Shown: positions 61,244 through 64,000 of the stretch, piece by piece
How the letters are laid out: each line of letters starts with the position of its first letter
Position numbering within the stretch: position 1 is the first letter of the stretch
Source: Clitopilus passeckerianus
Lineage: Eukaryota > Basidiomycota > Agaricomycetes > Agaricales > Entolomataceae
Assembly (NCBI GenBank): GCA_944990035.1
Contig: CALYLX010000038.1
Span: forward strand, 1-64,000
Reading direction: 5' to 3'
Length of the DNA stretch: 64,000 bases
Notes under the pieces: model-generated
The model's input: the letters and a program-made list of their open reading frames with translations, nothing else
The model's database searches: none
What the model was told of the DNA's origin: nothing
Position numbers and translations under genes: made by a program

Positions 61244-61707
61244 TTAGAGCGAATCCGTTGTTTCAACAAGCACAGAAGTAAAGACGTAGTCGCCGTCATG
61301 GCTGACGGATACATGTATTCTGCCAATATGAGAGCCGTTGGCATTTCGACGATTATTTGACGCGGTTTGAAGACGCAGAGATGGCTTGCGACCTTCCACA
61401 AGGCCACAGTATGTCAGATCTTTCCAGACTGGACGCACATTTGGGTACACTGCTTTATATGCCGCTTCTTTCACGCTCCATCTACGCAATAGTGAGTATA
61501 TGGGACTACAGAACGTGAGCTGCCATACCTGACCGCCATGAACTTCGCCCGATCTGATTCTGTCACGTTTGGACCTGCCAACTTCAGCCATTGGCCATGT
61601 TCTTCTTGGCTCAGAACACGCTTTGCGAGTTTATCGCCTCGCCTCCGTATCAGAGCCGCAATCCGAGGAACATGAACAACGTCGACCCCGATGCCGAGGA
61701 TGGTCAT
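61244..61707 (-). CDS. PPT2: Mitochondrial holo-ACP synthase (4'-phosphopantetheinyl transferase, AcpS type)
   Basis: Transfers phosphopantetheine from CoA to mitochondrial acyl carrier protein. Start MTILGIGVDVVHVPRIAALI gives the GIGVDxVxxxR motif with the Mg-binding Asp; then RVLSQEEHGQWLKL, KFMAVR, spliced (46-bp intron, about 61495-61540) to WSVKEAAYKAVYP, the second motif (WxxKEAxxKA). C-terminus HVSVSHDGDYVFTSVLVE. About 140 residues, normal for single-domain AcpS. Acyl-ACP from this path feeds lipoate synthesis, which also needs Iba57-dependent Fe-S enzymes. Divergent from ELP2, with 65 bp between starts. Confidence 0.9.
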
Positions 61708-61772
61708 TGACGCAAACGAAACGATGATTTACGTAACTGCTCAACTTTTTTGAGTCAAGACCCGGTTAGATC

Positions 61773-64000
61773 ATGACCACAACCACAGCAACCACAGCGT
61801 ATATCGCAGCGGCGACCAATAGGTTTCCTCATGCCGCTCATGCGTCCAGGTCTTCGCTTGTCGCCATAGGTTCCGGTAGACTGATTGCGCTCTGGAATGT
61901 CACTGTGGGTTCTCCTGCGACAAAAGATTGAATGCCATGATTGATTTTCGGTGGAGAGAATAGGATGAGAGCGATCGAGGCATCTTCGAGACTATACCTG
62001 GTCATGAAGGGCTAGTTGCCTGTGTATGCTTTCTGTCTGATGAGGCATTCGCCAGTGCAGATGACAAGGGTGTATTAATTCTATGGCGGAAAGTTGAAGG
62101 AGTGGTCAGTCTTGGTTGTTTCAAACGCCTTGGAAGCTGTGACTGAATCTTCAATGCATCACAGTGGAAAATGTCTACAAAAGTTCAAGCACATTCAAAG
62201 GCTGTTTCCTCCCTATGCATACTGGCAAGGTGGTTTGTTACGGGCTCATCCGACGCTTCAATCAAAATCTGGAATCTCTCAGAGAGCACAGACGGAGGTC
62301 GGTTCCTTCACCAGACATCACGACGACTCGACTGACCTCATTTTGTAGATAAATTTGTGGAAGAGCAAACTCTCTCGCTGGGCGGCAGGTACCCCCTGGC
62401 CCTGGCTTTTGCCCAATTACCTAATTCTTCTGGTAGGTAGCCTCTCCTTTAATCTGATGAACAGCTGCTTATTTCATCTGGTAGCCGTTGTCTTGGCTGT
62501 TGCAGAAACCGATCGTAACATTCACCTCTGGGTACGCTCTGAGCTCAAGGTGAGGTGCATTGATTCATAAGTGCGGATGGATCCTCAACCTTTTAGTTTG
62601 TCCATGCTGCAGTGCTTTCGGGCCACGAAGACTGGGTAAAAGCACTCGACTTCTATCCCCCGACTTCGGATGATCAACCCCTCGTTCTTGCTTCGGGGTC
62701 ACAAGATGCTACGATCCGTCTCTGGAACATCGGGAATATCGTCAAGAATACGTCTGAAAATGCCGGGAGCGATGATCTACTAGACGCCTTTGAAGCATCG
62801 CTCGGTGACATGGGAGAGGCAGAGGAAGGAGGAAGGCAGATCTCTTTGAAACGTCATATCCTGACCGTCAGAACTGACGCTGAAAGGTGAGTATCTGTTA
62901 GTTATCTCACCTTTTTTCTGCTCAATCATTCGTACAAGTTCTCGGCAATTCTCTGTAACCTTTGATGCTCTTCTCATTGGTCACGATGCTGGTATCACTT
63001 CACTTGCCTGGCGGCCCGCATGCGACGCCTCTGTACCTACACTGTTGTCCACATCTACGGATTCATCTGTTATCCTATGGTCTCCCTCAACCGTAAAGCC
63101 TCCCTCCGGCTCTGGAGGCGCATCCCTCTGGATAAACCGACAAAGATTTGGTGACATCGGCGGCCAAAGGCTCGGTGGATTCATTAGTGGACTCTGGGCA
63201 GAAAATGGCACTCATGTATTGGCATGCGGTTGGTCTGGTGGCTGGAGAAGGTGGGCAAATACAGTGCATACAAAAGATGTCAACGAAGAGAAATGGTCAG
63301 AAGCTGGTGCCATTGGTGGTCACAGCGGCCCCGTCAAAGGCTTAGATTGGTGTCCTGATGGGAAGTATCTCATATCAACTGGGTATGTTCATTCAATCAC
63401 ACGTTGTTCGCATATATCTAACATATGAAGCAGCGTTGATCAAACGACCAGGATTCATGGGGAGATCCCATCCACCAGCAGTCCAAGTGGCTTTGTTTGG
63501 CACGAAGTCGCTCGACCTCAAGTTCATGGCTACGACCTCATCGACGCCGCGTTTCTGGACCCCCTCAAGTTCGTTAGTATCGCAGACGAGAAGGTAGCTC
63601 GTGTATTTGAAGGTCCTCGCGGTTTTGTAGACTTGGCGGAGTCGTTGGGGGTCGCGAAGTTCAGTGAAAAGGAGGCAAGCACCTTTGTTTGAATTGGTTA
63701 CAAATCGGTATTGACAATGGTTGCAGCACGAAAGGCCCGCTGCTGCAAATGTCCCTCCGCTTGGGTTGTCCAATAAAGCTACACAGGAAGGTAGGAACTC
63801 TTGGATAAATCGTTTGTTTCCGCTCCTGACAGAGGTCAAAGCATCCCCGCATGAACTTGCAGGAAGCGTCGCAACAAAACAGTGTCCGTTTGAAGGTGAA
63901 CTCGCACAGATAACCTTATGGCCCGAAATCGAGAAGATTTTCGGTCATGGATACGAGGTACGTCCACCATGTACTCACTGGTTGTTCTTATTGACAATCC
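61773..64000 (+). CDS. ELP2: Elongator complex subunit 2 (WD40), 3' partial
   Basis: WD40 scaffold of Elongator, which modifies wobble uridine of tRNAs. Start MTTTTATTAYIAAATNRFPH at 61773. Repeats: SSLVAIGSGRLIALWNVT, VCFLSDEAFASADDKGVLIL, LARWFVTGSSDASIKIWNL, VLAVAETDRNIHLWVRSEL, AVLSGHEDWVKALDFYPPTS, VLASGSQDATIRLWNIGN. The Elp2-specific insert QISLKRHILTVRTDAE is followed by DALLIGHDAGITSLAWRP, TDSSVILWSPS, GGHSGPVKGLDWCPDGKYLI, STGVDQTTRIHG and FVSIADEKVARVFEGPRGFV. The frame continues to the right edge; a donor at about 63958 starts the next intron. About 80% of the usual length is present. Confidence 0.93.

Overview
The window is nuclear DNA of a mushroom-forming (agaricomycete-type) basidiomycete. 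Genes are dense, lie on both strands, and most are split by many 45-70 bp introns with short exons. The gene set (Dicer with two RNase III domains, PYM, Elongator, Atg10, an orphan F-box protein) is eukaryotic. There are no bacterial operons. I saw no tRNA, rRNA, CRISPR array, transposon or viral remnant. About 38 protein genes can be supported; the first (trans-sulfuration enzyme) and last (ELP2) run off the ends.

Layout. 1-9.4 kb: Cys/Met PLP enzyme, LOA1-type acyltransferase, Tvp38-type Golgi membrane protein, syntaxin-18/Ufe1 SNARE, F-box protein and the CTD phosphatase Ssu72. 10-17.5 kb: 1-Cys peroxiredoxin, proteasome alpha-2, a small Zn2Cys6 protein, aldehyde dehydrogenase and a small COX subunit. 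17.5-29.3 kb: a Dicer-like protein, a basidiomycete orphan, a membrane protein, a Faf1/C1orf131-like nucleolar protein, a repeat-containing orphan and a protein with two Auto_anti-p27 zinc ribbons. 29.5-42.9 kb: EDEM-type mannosidase, APRT, ribosomal protein eS1, Atg10, acetoacetyl-CoA thiolase, a Dal5-like MFS transporter and a large disordered orphan. 43.5-51.8 kb: two tandem, intron-rich dynamin-superfamily GTPases of the nuclear SLIP-GC type. 52-64 kb: very compact housekeeping genes (GPN3, PYM, DUF1640/MCUR1-like, a secreted Cys-rich protein, two convergent GSTs, Pet191, Iba57, mitochondrial phosphopantetheinyl transferase, ELP2).

The most notable points are these. The tandem SLIP-GC-like GTPase pair keeps G1-G4 motifs and NLS-like stretches in both copies. 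The Dicer keeps both RNase III catalytic signatures but seems to lack the DExD ATPase half of its helicase and has a degenerate helicase-C end. Two GC-AG introns sit inside catalytic motifs (Ssu72 active site; DLPG of the second GTPase). A one-base homopolymer problem lies at the start codon of the LOA1-like gene. An orphan protein carries one short beta-type motif per exon. Boundaries of multi-exon genes were read by eye from splice sites and reading frame, so individual exons may be off.
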